DNA of 64,000 nt, from NCBI RefSeq assembly GCF_007997215.1, contig NZ_VORW01000003.1, positions 248,001 through 312,000 of the forward strand. Direction: 5' to 3'. Shown here piece by piece: positions 16,829-26,484 of the stretch. How positions within the stretch are numbered: the first letter of the stretch is position 1; each line of letters begins with the position of its first letter. The notes under the pieces were generated by a model that did no database searches, was not told the origin of the DNA, and saw only the letters and a program-made list of their open reading frames with translations. The position numbers and the translations under genes were made by a program. Source of the stretch: Algoriphagus aquimarinus (GTDB taxonomy: Bacteria > Bacteroidota > Bacteroidia > Cytophagales > Cyclobacteriaceae).

Positions 16829-17923
16829 TTATCTTCTTCTTCTTGTTGAAGTTTTCACGTCCATTGATCCAGATCTACCGATAAAGGTCATGGTTGTTCT
16901 AAATCCAATGTGAGCTTGAGCAACATCTTCGTACTCGTAGGTTCTTGTACTTGTCTCAAGGTAATGAGCGATATCTTTCCAGCTACCACCTCTTACTACT
17001 TTTCTAGGCTCATTAGGATCAAGATATACTGGATCTAAATCCCAAGTAATAGAGCTGGATGTAGTAGCATAAGCATCCATTACCCATTCGGCAACATTTC
17101 CAGACATATTATATAATCCAAAACCATTTGGGGCAAATACATCGACAGGAGCAGTGTAAGCAAATCCATCATCAATATAATTTCCTCTTCCTGGTTTAAA
17201 GTTAGCCATTAAACAGCCTCTCTTATTCTTCAAATATGGCCCACCCCATGGATACTTAGCTACATCTTTACCACCTTTTGCTGCGTATTCCCATTCAGCC
17301 TCTGAAGGAAGACGGAAGCTTGGTGCATCAAAATCAGATTCATCATTGGCATTCATGTGGTAAGTTCTCCACTCACAATATTTTTTAGCCTGATCCCAAG
17401 AAACTCCTACAACTGGATAGTTATCAAAAGCTGGATGATCAAAGTAAAATTCCATTAATGGATCTCCATAATGGTATGCAAAGCTAGTTGACCAAACTGT
17501 AGTGTCAGGTCTTAACTCATCATAATTCAACTGAGGTGGATCTTTCAATGTAGTAGATGTGCCCGTCTCTAGAGTTCCGCTTTTAACAGATTCTAAAAAT
17601 TGACGATACTTATTGTTAGACACTTCGTACTTGTCCATGAAAAATTCAGAAATCGTAATCTGCTTATTTAAGGCTGATTGCGTATAGGCTATATCTTCAT
17701 CAGATTGCCCCATCCAAAAAGTTCCCGCTTTCACTGGTACCATGTCATAGGGAAGATTCTGTTGCCAGTTTGCTCTCTTCGGCACACCAGTCACTTCTCC
17801 CCTTCTATTCATCTTTTCGCTAGCTGAACCTTTCTTATTAAAAAGGCCGCAACCTGGCAAAAGTATCGCTATTGCCAACCCTAAGGTAATGGGCATTAAG
17901 CGAACATTGATTTTTTTATACAT
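16829..17923 (-). CDS. gldK: Gliding motility lipoprotein GldK (SUMF1/FGE fold)
   Basis: The protein has 364 residues from the ATG at 17923, which gives a clean lipoprotein signal ending in LLPGC; a start at 17947 adds only eight residues. The rest is a formylglycine-generating-enzyme (SUMF1) fold: MVPVKAGTFWMG, PVVGVSWDQAKKYCEWR, FRLPSEAEWEYAAKGG and the C-terminal VVRGGSWKD with GFRTTM. Enzymatically active members carry two cysteines shortly after the GGS motif; here that stretch (KDIAHYLETSTRTYEYED) has none, so GldK is a structural relative. It forms the periplasmic ring with GldN. Confidence 0.95.
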   Translation of the reverse strand: MYKKINVRLMPITLGLAIAILLPGCGLFNKKGSASEKMNRRGEVTGVPKRANWQQNLPYDMVPVKAGTFWMGQSDEDIAYTQSALNKQITISEFFMDKYEVSNNKYRQFLESVKSGTLETGTSTTLKDPPQLNYDELRPDTTVWSTSFAYHYGDPLMEFYFDHPAFDNYPVVGVSWDQAKKYCEWRTYHMNANDESDFDAPSFRLPSEAEWEYAAKGGKDVAKYPWGGPYLKNKRGCLMANFKPGRGNYIDDGFAYTAPVDVFAPNGFGLYNMSGNVAEWVMDAYATTSSSITWDLDPVYLDPNEPRKVVRGGSWKDIAHYLETSTRTYEYEDVAQAHIGFRTTMTFIGRSGSMDVKTSTRRRR

Positions 17924-18094
17924 AAATGACGTTTTTTCGTTCATCAAATAATTACGCTATGTAAAGTATCTTCAAGATTCGAAATTTAGCTGAATTTGGC
18001 TCAATAATGCAAATAACCTGCCAAAATATAGGTCATTGATTATTTATGTTTAAAAGTCAACTTGGTGTAAACTATACAATTTTATACTATTATT

Positions 18095-19084
18095 TTAAAA
18101 TCTAAACCGTGGTGTTCTTTGAATAACTCGTTGTACTTCTCTACTCATATCAGATAAAGTATAACGAAGCATCAATTCATGACTCGTAGGAGATTTAGCT
18201 TCAACCCCTGCGATGACTAAGTCAAATGCATAACCCAATTTCAATGAATTGTCTTTTAAGAGACTGTATCCTAAAATAAACGATACAGATTCCTCTCCCC
18301 TGAAAGCTACTCCTCCACTTATCTTATTTTGATGCGTAGCAATAACGCTCACTTCGTAAGAAAAATTATTAAATGAAACTGATTTTAGCAGAAAACTAGG
18401 CTCAATAGCAAGTTGTCCTACCGGTCTAAATCTATATCCTAACAATAAATAGGAATGGTTTTTCAACTGATTAGCGTAAGAACCATCACCAAAATCAAAG
18501 TTAGGCTCATTAATGTGACGACTACTTAAACCTATATAATAATCTCTTCCGTCCAGTAGCAAGCCTGCTCCAAAATTCATATTCACTTGACTCTCCTTAC
18601 CTGAATTCGGCAGGTTAGGTTCTGGGTTCACTACAATAAGCTCGCCATAATCTATCGAACTAGAATACATACCAATATAAGCACCAATACTTAACGTAGA
18701 TTTATTGAACTTTTTGTGATATGCGCCCTGAAGATTGACTTCCAAATTACCCGTAGCACCTATTTGATCATTGACAAGCGTGAGGCCATATCCAATGTTT
18801 TTACCTTCCAACCTTCCTTGAGCAGTAACTAATTGGGTTACAGGAGCCCCGCCTTGCGCAGAATTGGTTGTATAATTTAGCCATTGAGATCTATGTAAGG
18901 CCGAAAACCTGAATCCGCCCTCCTTACCCGCAAAAGCTGGATTATAATACATACCATTATACATGTACTGCGTAAATTGAGGATCCTGCTGGGCCATCAG
19001 CGAAGAAATCTCAAAACAAAAACAGAAGAATAGCAGGAGAATGGAATATCTCAAAAAGTATATAAAATGGCCTCTTTGAATCAT
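18095..19084 (-). CDS. PorP/SprF family type IX secretion outer-membrane protein
   Basis: The 329-residue protein has an N-terminal signal (hydrophobic stretch about 9-25, cut near LMA-Q) and then QDPQFTQYMYNGMYYNPAFAG, the diagnostic start of PorP/SprF proteins. The remainder alternates in short amphipathic strands as in a beta barrel. PorP-type proteins sit in the outer membrane with the GldKN ring and act in substrate attachment. It is directly upstream of gldK, matching the porP-K-L-M-N order known from Porphyromonas. Confidence 0.92.
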   Translation of the reverse strand: MIQRGHFIYFLRYSILLLFFCFCFEISSLMAQQDPQFTQYMYNGMYYNPAFAGKEGGFRFSALHRSQWLNYTTNSAQGGAPVTQLVTAQGRLEGKNIGYGLTLVNDQIGATGNLEVNLQGAYHKKFNKSTLSIGAYIGMYSSSIDYGELIVVNPEPNLPNSGKESQVNMNFGAGLLLDGRDYYIGLSSRHINEPNFDFGDGSYANQLKNHSYLLLGYRFRPVGQLAIEPSFLLKSVSFNNFSYEVSVIATHQNKISGGVAFRGEESVSFILGYSLLKDNSLKLGYAFDLVIAGVEAKSPTSHELMLRYTLSDMSREVQRVIQRTPRFRF

Positions 19085-19160
19085 ATTATTGCGGTTTTGT
19101 CCAACTTAAGAACTATTGTAAGAATTTAAACTGAAAAACCACAGATTTAGATTCTATGTT

Positions 19161-19934
19161 TTACAAATTATTCACCTTTTTAATATAAAGTTCCAACGCA
19201 CCCGTCATACTTGGGGCATTTGGCATAGGCGCTTCAATATCTAAAATTAAATCCAAATCCCGCACTGCCTGAGACGTCGTTGGGCCAAATGCAGCTATTC
19301 TGGTATTACCCTGTTTAAAATCCGGGAAATTGATTTTCAACGATTTAATTCCAGATGGACTGAAAAATGCAAGAATATCATATTTAACATCTGCCAAGTC
19401 AGATAAATCTGCCTCCAACGTGTGGTAAATAATAGCTTCAGTAAATGCAATTCCATTCTTTTCCATGTATTCCGGAATATCCTCTTTGCGAATATCCGAG
19501 CACGGGAATAGATACTTCTCTGATTTATGCTTTTTGAAAAAATCAAATAAATCCTGTGCTGTCTTTTGACCTACGAATAATTTCCGCTTTCGGATTACTA
19601 TATATTTCTGAAGGTAATGAGCCGTTTGGTCTGAAATACAAAAATACTTCATATCTGCAGGCATCTCAATTTTGAAATCTTTGCAGATAGCAAAGAAGTG
19701 ATCTATAGCATTACGACTTGTGAAAATAACAGCTGTATGCTTCAAAATATCAATCTTCTGCTTGCGGAATTCCTTTGGCACAACTGGCTCAACCTTAATA
19801 AACTGTCGAAAATCTATCTTCAGATTATATTTCTCCGCCAACTGCACGTAGGGAGAATTTGCCCCCGCTGGGGCTGGTTGAGATACTAGGATACTTTTTA
19901 CTGGTCTAAACCTGTCTTTGGTAACTGCGCTCAT
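19161..19934 (-). CDS. hemD: Uroporphyrinogen-III synthase
   Basis: The 257-residue cytoplasmic enzyme closes and inverts ring D of hydroxymethylbilane in heme and B12 synthesis. It has the bilobed family pattern: SILVSQPAPAGANSPYVQLAEKY, the TAVIFTSRNAIDHF motif, LFPCSDIR, and the second-half signature DILAFFSPSGIKSL with AAFGPTTSQAVRD. The ATG at 19934 has an AAGGAT element just upstream and gives a normal length; the longer reading from 19982 would run into the preceding gene. It follows a DUF4271 gene. Confidence 0.92.
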   Translation of the reverse strand: MSAVTKDRFRPVKSILVSQPAPAGANSPYVQLAEKYNLKIDFRQFIKVEPVVPKEFRKQKIDILKHTAVIFTSRNAIDHFFAICKDFKIEMPADMKYFCISDQTAHYLQKYIVIRKRKLFVGQKTAQDLFDFFKKHKSEKYLFPCSDIRKEDIPEYMEKNGIAFTEAIIYHTLEADLSDLADVKYDILAFFSPSGIKSLKINFPDFKQGNTRIAAFGPTTSQAVRDLDLILDIEAPMPNAPSMTGALELYIKKVNNL

Positions 19935-19965
19935 GCTTCTATTATCCTTTTGGTGATTATCGAGA

Positions 19966-21087
19966 TTAATTACCCAAATCAAGCACCAATTTGGCCAAGA
20001 TTAAAAAGGGCACTAATTCTGCGATGCAAAGGTAAGTAAATAAATGATATTTCTTAAAGCCCAATCTATTCACCATAATTAGGAACAATCCTAAAATACC
20101 TACGATATATATCCAGAAAAAACCTACAAATGAGAACTCCAATGCTCTTTTGATACCTGAAAACTCATTAAATAAGAAAAATGCACATATCAATATTAAA
20201 CCAATAGTTGCTATTACTACTAAGCGGAGTAAATAAAAAAAATGAGGGAATTCTAACTTTCCCAAATCAAATAAATAAGACAAAATTTTAATCGCAGAAA
20301 ACTTGATTATAGTAAGTATTAATAGAAAAAAAGCTCCACCTATCCAAAGTATAATTAAGGCATTAAAACTCAGTTCTACTCGTGCTTCTAGCCATTCTTG
20401 AAGAAACACAACCAAACTAGTCACCATAGCGAGTGACAAAAGCATATTTACTATAAAAACATAAAACAGAATATCTATGGAGAAAAACTTCTGTAAACTC
20501 CCACTTTCCGAAAAATCTTCTGCGTTCACTAAGGAGATAGGTCTAATCATCATAGCGAAAATGAATGGGTAAGCCAACTTGTAGAGCGCAATCAACAAGA
20601 GGGAAATCAATAATCCTAAAACAAAAAAATCACGGATACTTTGCCGATCAAAACCCCTCTTTTCTGAAAGTAGTCCCTCCTCGTTTACACTAGAATCTGG
20701 CCTTTCGAATCTCAAAATTTTCTTTACACTCGCCTGTCCCGAAGATATTCCATTTTTAAAGACAGTAAGATTTACCTGCTTTCCGGAAAATTCTTTTTTA
20801 AAGTCCCTGACTTGATCTGTGAAAGCAGTGTCTTGTTCCGTAAAAAACCACAGTTTCTCTCCTACAAAAACCACAGAATGATCTGGGAATTCAAAAGAAA
20901 AATAGGCTAATGGGAAAGTTTCTAGATCAAGCTCCAGCAGCAATCGGTCATTTGAGCTGAACCAAGTCTCACGTTCTCCTTCTTCCCATTTTGGATTGTA
21001 ATCTTCCAAAACTTGAGAAAAAGCCTGTTGTCCCACTGCAAAAAGCAGTGAGAATATAAGTATTGACTTGCTGATCAATTTTTTCAT
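19966..21087 (-). CDS. DUF4271 membrane protein
   Basis: The protein has 373 residues from the ATG at 21087 (a TTG two codons upstream is less likely). It has a signal peptide (MKKLISKSILIFSLLFAVGQ, cut near AFSQ), an extracytoplasmic domain of about 130 residues, then seven or so membrane helices (about 157-372). This arrangement and its place directly before hemD fit the DUF4271 family, whose function is unknown. The association with hemD suggests, but does not show, a link to porphyrin metabolism or to the cell envelope. It begins 2 bp after the upstream barrel gene. Confidence 0.82.
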   Translation of the reverse strand: MKKLISKSILIFSLLFAVGQQAFSQVLEDYNPKWEEGERETWFSSNDRLLLELDLETFPLAYFSFEFPDHSVVFVGEKLWFFTEQDTAFTDQVRDFKKEFSGKQVNLTVFKNGISSGQASVKKILRFERPDSSVNEEGLLSEKRGFDRQSIRDFFVLGLLISLLLIALYKLAYPFIFAMMIRPISLVNAEDFSESGSLQKFFSIDILFYVFIVNMLLSLAMVTSLVVFLQEWLEARVELSFNALIILWIGGAFFLLILTIIKFSAIKILSYLFDLGKLEFPHFFYLLRLVVIATIGLILICAFFLFNEFSGIKRALEFSFVGFFWIYIVGILGLFLIMVNRLGFKKYHLFTYLCIAELVPFLILAKLVLDLGN

Positions 21088-21089
21088 AC

Positions 21090-22793
21090 TCAAAATCTGG
21101 CTAAGTAGCCAAAATGAATCCTAGAATAGGAGAATTGTAAAGGTTGCAAATTAGACTTCCCGACTCCATAAATAAATCGAAAGACGCCTGAGCCCGTATC
21201 CAGGTTTATCCCTGCTCCAAAAGAGATGGGTTTATCAATCGAGGGTGCAAAGTACGGGTTTTCCATAATCCCAAAGTCAGCAAATACCATGAGAAATGAG
21301 TTTTCTCCAAAAAAAAGTCGCTGCTCCATATTTAGGTAACCATATGATCTCGCAAAAAAGAAGTTCTCATTAAAGCCACGAATGCTTTTCAGGCCACCCA
21401 AGCGAAACAAATCATTCAGAAGGAGGTTTTTATTTTGAGTGAATCCAGTACTTCCTTTGAACCACATTCCCCATGTAGGTCTGATAAAAATATGTTTTTC
21501 AATTTCTCCCTTTCCCAGATACTGAGGACTATTCAAATCCAAACCCACATAAACTTCAGGAGGAAATCCCGTGTTCTCTAGAATCCTCTTATTCCCAATT
21601 GCTAATTCACTGCTAATCAAAAAACCTCTTCTAGGGAAATAAGGTGAATCCAACTTATTCAAGTTCCACCCCAAACCATATTGATTCCAGCGATAATCGG
21701 CTATATCAGGAAGATTAGTAGCATTCTCGTAGGACTCTGTACTCAGCACATCACTGGACTGTCTCTTGGTAAAAAAACGTAGATAGCTGTTTGAACTTAC
21801 ATGATAGCCAAAATCCAAAGTTAAGTATCTATTTAAAAAAGTAGAATCTTGTTTGAGTAAATTGAATCCTAAACTTACATCCAGCGCGGAATTAAAAAGA
21901 AATGACTCTTTTGCCGAAATATCCAGAGACTGCGTTTCTACATTCAAACGCTGCCAATGAACAGCGACATCTCTTCCTTTACCCCCTAAGTGATACAATT
22001 CCAAATCTAGCTGGCCGGTAATGAGCATTTTTCCCGGCTCATTGGCATTAGGCAGCAACCCTATTACTCCATCCAACACATTGCTATTTCTATCTCGTAT
22101 AGTAAAAGTGGGTTGAGCCTTTTTAATCTGAAAATCGACTTTATTAGATTGTGTCTGAACGAAGTAGGGCGACCGACTAAGCACTTGACTTGCAAGGTCT
22201 AGTTGCCTTTGGGAAAATAGAGTTCCTGGCTGAATTCCGGTTAAGTTTTGAATATACCGTGCTTGGGTTTTGGTGTCTCCTGCTACTTTTATGCTATCCC
22301 AGAGAATCAGCGGTCCTGAATCATAGCTAAAAACTGCAGAAAGTTTATTTCCACTTCGCTGAATGCTATCAAGTTTAATCTCTGCAAAAGGAAAACCTCT
22401 GTTTTCTGCTTCAGTAATCACATTACGCATCCATTGTGAGGCAGAGCTATATTCCTCTGTAACGGGATCAATATCTTGGGTAATCTCCCTGGGCACATTT
22501 CCTTGAGAAAGTGATTCCCAGAAATATTTCTCACCAAGGGATATTTTCACCTGTAAAGAATCAATTGCAATTTCCTCCTCTTCAGAATAAAGACTAAGAT
22601 ACCCTTCGTTTTGTAGAGAACTTTGAATTGAATCGAGGTACTTCCGCCCTGCTATCTGGGTGGTAAAGCCTGTCCAGTCTCCATATCGCACGGGGTCATC
22701 ACTTGTCCAGGATATCCAATAGCCATTTTGTGCCTCACAAATGAGTCCTCCGGCAAGGAAATAAAGGAGAGATGCCAAAAGGAAGGTTTTCAA
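21090..22793 (-). CDS. BamA/TamA-family outer-membrane barrel protein
   Basis: The 567-residue protein has a signal peptide (MKTFLLASLLYFLAGGLICEAQ), a POTRA-like region (about 60-250, with GPLILWDSIKVAGDTKTQARY) and a C-terminal 16-strand-type barrel. The loop-6 motif of the Omp85 superfamily appears as SIRGFNE, and the protein ends in Phe as barrel substrates do. It is much shorter than the BamA at 48288 and may act like TamA or in export of a specific client. The start is a TTG: an in-frame stop at 22812-22814 excludes any upstream ATG, and no internal ATG keeps the signal peptide. Confidence 0.85.
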   Translation of the reverse strand: MKTFLLASLLYFLAGGLICEAQNGYWISWTSDDPVRYGDWTGFTTQIAGRKYLDSIQSSLQNEGYLSLYSEEEEIAIDSLQVKISLGEKYFWESLSQGNVPREITQDIDPVTEEYSSASQWMRNVITEAENRGFPFAEIKLDSIQRSGNKLSAVFSYDSGPLILWDSIKVAGDTKTQARYIQNLTGIQPGTLFSQRQLDLASQVLSRSPYFVQTQSNKVDFQIKKAQPTFTIRDRNSNVLDGVIGLLPNANEPGKMLITGQLDLELYHLGGKGRDVAVHWQRLNVETQSLDISAKESFLFNSALDVSLGFNLLKQDSTFLNRYLTLDFGYHVSSNSYLRFFTKRQSSDVLSTESYENATNLPDIADYRWNQYGLGWNLNKLDSPYFPRRGFLISSELAIGNKRILENTGFPPEVYVGLDLNSPQYLGKGEIEKHIFIRPTWGMWFKGSTGFTQNKNLLLNDLFRLGGLKSIRGFNENFFFARSYGYLNMEQRLFFGENSFLMVFADFGIMENPYFAPSIDKPISFGAGINLDTGSGVFRFIYGVGKSNLQPLQFSYSRIHFGYLARF

Positions 22794-22838
22794 TGGGCTG
22801 ACGGGGATTGATTATATTCGCAAAATAAAGAATTCACA

Positions 22839-23960
22839 TTGGCGGGCATATACATACACATTCCTTTTTGCAGGCAGGCATGCCATTATTGCGATTTCCA
22901 TTTCAGTACCAATCTGGACAGAATGGATCAGATGGCTGAAATGATTTGTAGAGAATTGGAAATAAGAGCCGAATATCTGCCAATTAAAAAGCTAGACACC
23001 ATTTACTTTGGAGGAGGGACACCCTCACTTCTTAAGCCAAAGCTCATTGAGAAAATTCTAGATCAAATTGCTAAAACCTTTAATTCGGATTGGAAGGAAG
23101 TAACCTTGGAAGCTAACCCGGATGATTTGAGTGAGGAGAATCTTACCTCATGGAAAATTCTTGGAATAGATCGATTGAGTCTTGGGATTCAAAGTTTCGA
23201 CGAGGAGGTTTTGAAGTTCTACAACCGGGCTCACTCTGCCGAAGAATCAAGATCAGCGATCGCAAAGGCAAGGAAAGTGGGCTTTGAAAAATTCAGTCTC
23301 GACTTGATTTACGGTTTCCCACAGACAAATCATGAACTGTGGAAGCGGGATCTATCTGAAGCAATTGTCCAAAATCCTGGTCATATCTCCAGCTATGCTC
23401 TTACGGTAGAGCCCAAAACTGCCTTGGGAAACTGGACAAAAAAAGGGCAGTTCCAGCCTGCTGATGAAGATTTTGTTGCCGAGCAATTTGAAATTCTACA
23501 GGAGCAAACCGAAAAAGCTGGATATATACAATACGAAGTTTCCAATTTCGGGAAGCCTGATCAATTCGCATTACATAACACTAATTACTGGAAAGGTGTG
23601 CCTTACTTGGGGGTAGGGCCAAGCGCTCACTCTTTTGATGGAAAAAACAGAGGAGCAAATCCTTCCAACAATTCGCTTTACATAAAAAGCTTGGAGAAAA
23701 ACACTCCTCCTTTCACAGTGGATAACCTTTCTGATGACGAGCGATTAAATGAATACATTCTTACTGGCCTGAGAACACTTTGGGGTATTGACTTCGAACT
23801 TATACACAGAGATTTCGGTCAGGATCTTCTAACTTCTAAAAAGACTATTATATCCCAAATGGATTCGGAAGGCTGGCTCCTTTGGAAGGATAAAAACCTA
23901 TCTTTGAGCAAAAGTGGAAAACTGTTAGCCGATAGCATTGCTGCGGCACTTTTCATTTGA
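22839..23960 (+). CDS. hemW: Radical SAM heme chaperone HemW
   Basis: The 373-residue protein has the radical SAM cluster motif C-x3-C-x2-C at residues 11, 15 and 18 (IPFCRQACHYCDFHFS) and the HemW pattern GGGTPSLL, EANPDD, RLSLGIQSF and a C-terminal domain with LNEYILTGLRT. HemW delivers heme to membrane enzymes; the fourth Cys of true coproporphyrinogen dehydrogenases (CxxxCxxCxC) is replaced by Phe, as expected for HemW. The start is a TTG: the next ATG lies after the cysteine cluster and an in-frame stop is close upstream. Confidence 0.94.
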   Translation: MAGIYIHIPFCRQACHYCDFHFSTNLDRMDQMAEMICRELEIRAEYLPIKKLDTIYFGGGTPSLLKPKLIEKILDQIAKTFNSDWKEVTLEANPDDLSEENLTSWKILGIDRLSLGIQSFDEEVLKFYNRAHSAEESRSAIAKARKVGFEKFSLDLIYGFPQTNHELWKRDLSEAIVQNPGHISSYALTVEPKTALGNWTKKGQFQPADEDFVAEQFEILQEQTEKAGYIQYEVSNFGKPDQFALHNTNYWKGVPYLGVGPSAHSFDGKNRGANPSNNSLYIKSLEKNTPPFTVDNLSDDERLNEYILTGLRTLWGIDFELIHRDFGQDLLTSKKTIISQMDSEGWLLWKDKNLSLSKSGKLLADSIAAALFI

Positions 23961-23974
23961 GATTTACATAAATT

Positions 23975-24286
23975 ATGGCGAGAGACGGATATTTCAGCAG
24001 AAAAAAGGAAGTGGCACCACTTGAGTCAGCTTTCAACGATCTGCTCAAAGCATACCGATTAGAGGGTAAATTCAGAGAAAAATCATTGGTCCATGATTGG
24101 CCGGAAATTGTCGGAAAAACTATCGCAGACCGAACTACTTCAGTCTTTATAAAAGACAAAAAGCTTTTTGTGAAGATAAGCTCAGGACCCATCAAAAAGG
24201 AATTGTTGATGCATAAAAGTAAGGTGCTTACGCTAATCGACGAGAAATATGGAGTGGGAGTCATTGATGACTTGGTCTGTATGTAA
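23975..24286 (+). CDS. DUF721/DciA-like protein
   Basis: The 103-residue protein carries the DUF721 pattern: an N-terminal helix (LESAFNDLLKAYRLEGKF), HDWPEIVGKTIADRT, then KKLFVKISSGPIKKELLMHKSKVL. In several phyla DUF721 proteins are DciA, which loads the replicative helicase DnaB where DnaC is absent. I infer that role only from family membership. It starts 14 bp after hemW. Confidence 0.82.
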   Translation: MARDGYFSRKKEVAPLESAFNDLLKAYRLEGKFREKSLVHDWPEIVGKTIADRTTSVFIKDKKLFVKISSGPIKKELLMHKSKVLTLIDEKYGVGVIDDLVCM

Positions 24287-24407
24287 ATTTTGACCTTTAT
24301 CTTTTAGCCTTTTTTAATTTAGACATTTTAACACCTGACTACGTTCAGTAAGTTAACCATCTTCATAATTTTCCATTCCGAATGAGTATTATTGTGGCAG
24401 CGCATCC

Positions 24408-26468
24408 ATGATCAAACTACCACCAATCCATATCGGAAAGCTAAGTCTGTTGCTCGCCATCTTGGTGTGGCTTGCCTTGCTATTTGTGGATTTAGTGCGA
24501 CTGATTGGGGTTCTCAATCAACTGGAGTCAGGAATTGCAGTAGAGTTCACCTGGATTCTTCAAACACTCTATTTTATTTGTGTTTATGGATTTTATAAAT
24601 ATTCTATAAATAAGAGCTCCCAAAGTGACTTTCTTAATTTAATATGGAGAGGAGCATCTACAGGTATTTTTGCTGTAGCTATTTTTGTGATCATTGATTT
24701 GTTCAAATCTTCATTAGGCCAAAGCAAACTTGCAAAAGATCCTTTTCTTGACACCTTTTTCTACCATGTAGAATTTGGCCTCATTACCATTTTTGTGATT
24801 TCCACTGCTCTATTGTGGCAGCATCTGATCCTTTATCAAAAATCAAAACGTATAGTAAAACAGTGGCAAGCATATGAAATAGCTATGCTGATTTCCATGT
24901 TTGTCGTGTTTTTCGATAGAGGTAATCCTGAATACACCTTCTTTTTTAGCCTAGCACTACTTGGAATCTTAGGAACTATCCTTTCGGCAAATTTGAAATG
25001 GATCCCTTATCTCACGTTTAAAGAGAAATGGAAATCCTTGCTTTTCCTTGCCATTATTATTTTCTCCATTGCCTATTTGATATGGAATACTTACGTGTCA
25101 ACGGAGGACATTATCACTCCCGTAAATCTGTCTGGCAGTCTATTCATCCTAGCTCTTTTCTGGTTTATCTTAGTTTATGCTGTTCTCAGCTTTTTAGTAA
25201 CGCTTTTCAACCTTCCTACTTCGTCAGTTTTTGAACAAAAACTGACAGAGGCGATTAATTTTCAGCGCTTAAGTCAGTCCATACAGCCTGAAGAAAATGA
25301 GGAAGAAGTGCTAGACATTCTGATGGATTCTTGCATGAGTGCGGCATATGCAGATGCAGCTTGGTTGGAAATGACCAGTGAAGAATTTCCTGACGGATTT
25401 ACTCAGGAGCGTTTTATAGATCGAAAGACAAGAGAAGAAATTTCAGAACTTATTCAACACAATAAAACCGTTCAGGACTGGGCTTCGGAAAAGCGTCCTG
25501 ACAATCTTAGTCCTATTACTCTTAAAGTTATTAATCCGAAATACGAGTCACTCCTGCTGGTTCCTTTGGTAATAAATAAATCAGTATTCGGGAAAATTGT
25601 GCTTTGTAAAGAGGTACGAGATGGATTCAATAAAGAAATGTTGAACATCATCAGCACATTTGCAAGACAAGCCTGTATCGCGGTAGAAAACCATCGATTG
25701 CTCAATCAAGCAATCCTTAACGAACGCTACCAAGAAGAATTGAAAATCGCTCAGCGGGTACAGAAGTCTTTACTCCCTACTCAGTTAGATCATAATCAAA
25801 ACTTTGATATCTGTGCATATTCCAATGCTGCAGATGAAGTAGGAGGAGACTATTACGATACTTATAAATTAGATGAGGATCGCTACGTATTGATTATCGG
25901 AGACGTATCCGGTAAAGGGACTTCTGCTGCATTCCACATGTCTCAGATGAAAGGAATTTTTCAGAGTCTGATACAATTAAATCTAAGCCCATCGGATTTT
26001 ATGATCAAAGCCAATTCTGCTTTGAGTAAATGTCTGGAAAGGAACCATTTTATTACAGCATCGATTTTCATCATCAATACAGCACAACAAACCATTTGTC
26101 ATTCTCGAGCAGGTCATGTACCGACGCTTTTTCATCAGAAAAGTCTTAATAAATCTGAATATTTACAGATTGATGGCTTAGGCTTAGGTATTTTAAGAAA
26201 CATGCAATATGAAAAACACGTTGTGGAGAAGACATTTACCTATCAATCCGGCGATGCGCTAGTCCTATTTACAGATGGTATCGTAGAAGCAAAAAATGAA
26301 AAATCACAACAATTTGGTTTTGAACGGATCAGAACCCTATTAGAAGTATATCACGAACTAAGTCCACAAGAAATTCAGACTAAAATTATTGATTCCTTGC
26401 ATGCCTTTGTCGGTGGCGATAGATTAATAGACGATGATTATTCTATGATGGTGGTGAAATTTACCTAA
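24408..26468 (+). CDS. Membrane-anchored PP2C phosphatase (SpoIIE type) with GAF domain
   Basis: The 686-residue protein has about seven membrane helices (residues 10-265), a short linker, a GAF-like sensor domain (about 285-425, ending FARQACIAVENHRLL), a coiled linker (ILNERYQEELKIAQRVQKSLLP) and a SpoIIE-type PP2C domain. All metal-binding motifs of the phosphatase are there: GGDYYD, GDVSGKGTSAAF, the RAGH motif, LFTDGIVEA and DDYSMMVV. Such enzymes dephosphorylate STAS proteins in partner-switching systems. The next two genes encode exactly the STAS and kinase partners. The signal it senses is unknown. Confidence 0.93.
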   Translation: MIKLPPIHIGKLSLLLAILVWLALLFVDLVRLIGVLNQLESGIAVEFTWILQTLYFICVYGFYKYSINKSSQSDFLNLIWRGASTGIFAVAIFVIIDLFKSSLGQSKLAKDPFLDTFFYHVEFGLITIFVISTALLWQHLILYQKSKRIVKQWQAYEIAMLISMFVVFFDRGNPEYTFFFSLALLGILGTILSANLKWIPYLTFKEKWKSLLFLAIIIFSIAYLIWNTYVSTEDIITPVNLSGSLFILALFWFILVYAVLSFLVTLFNLPTSSVFEQKLTEAINFQRLSQSIQPEENEEEVLDILMDSCMSAAYADAAWLEMTSEEFPDGFTQERFIDRKTREEISELIQHNKTVQDWASEKRPDNLSPITLKVINPKYESLLLVPLVINKSVFGKIVLCKEVRDGFNKEMLNIISTFARQACIAVENHRLLNQAILNERYQEELKIAQRVQKSLLPTQLDHNQNFDICAYSNAADEVGGDYYDTYKLDEDRYVLIIGDVSGKGTSAAFHMSQMKGIFQSLIQLNLSPSDFMIKANSALSKCLERNHFITASIFIINTAQQTICHSRAGHVPTLFHQKSLNKSEYLQIDGLGLGILRNMQYEKHVVEKTFTYQSGDALVLFTDGIVEAKNEKSQQFGFERIRTLLEVYHELSPQEIQTKIIDSLHAFVGGDRLIDDDYSMMVVKFT

Positions 26469-26484
26469 TAAAAAGATAGCTAAA

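Noticed and set aside
1-17923. Functional link between the sulfatase and GldK because both relate to formylglycine enzymes
   Set aside because: GldK lacks the catalytic cysteines and belongs to the gld cluster; the sulfatase is 16 kb away, so closeness is coincidence.
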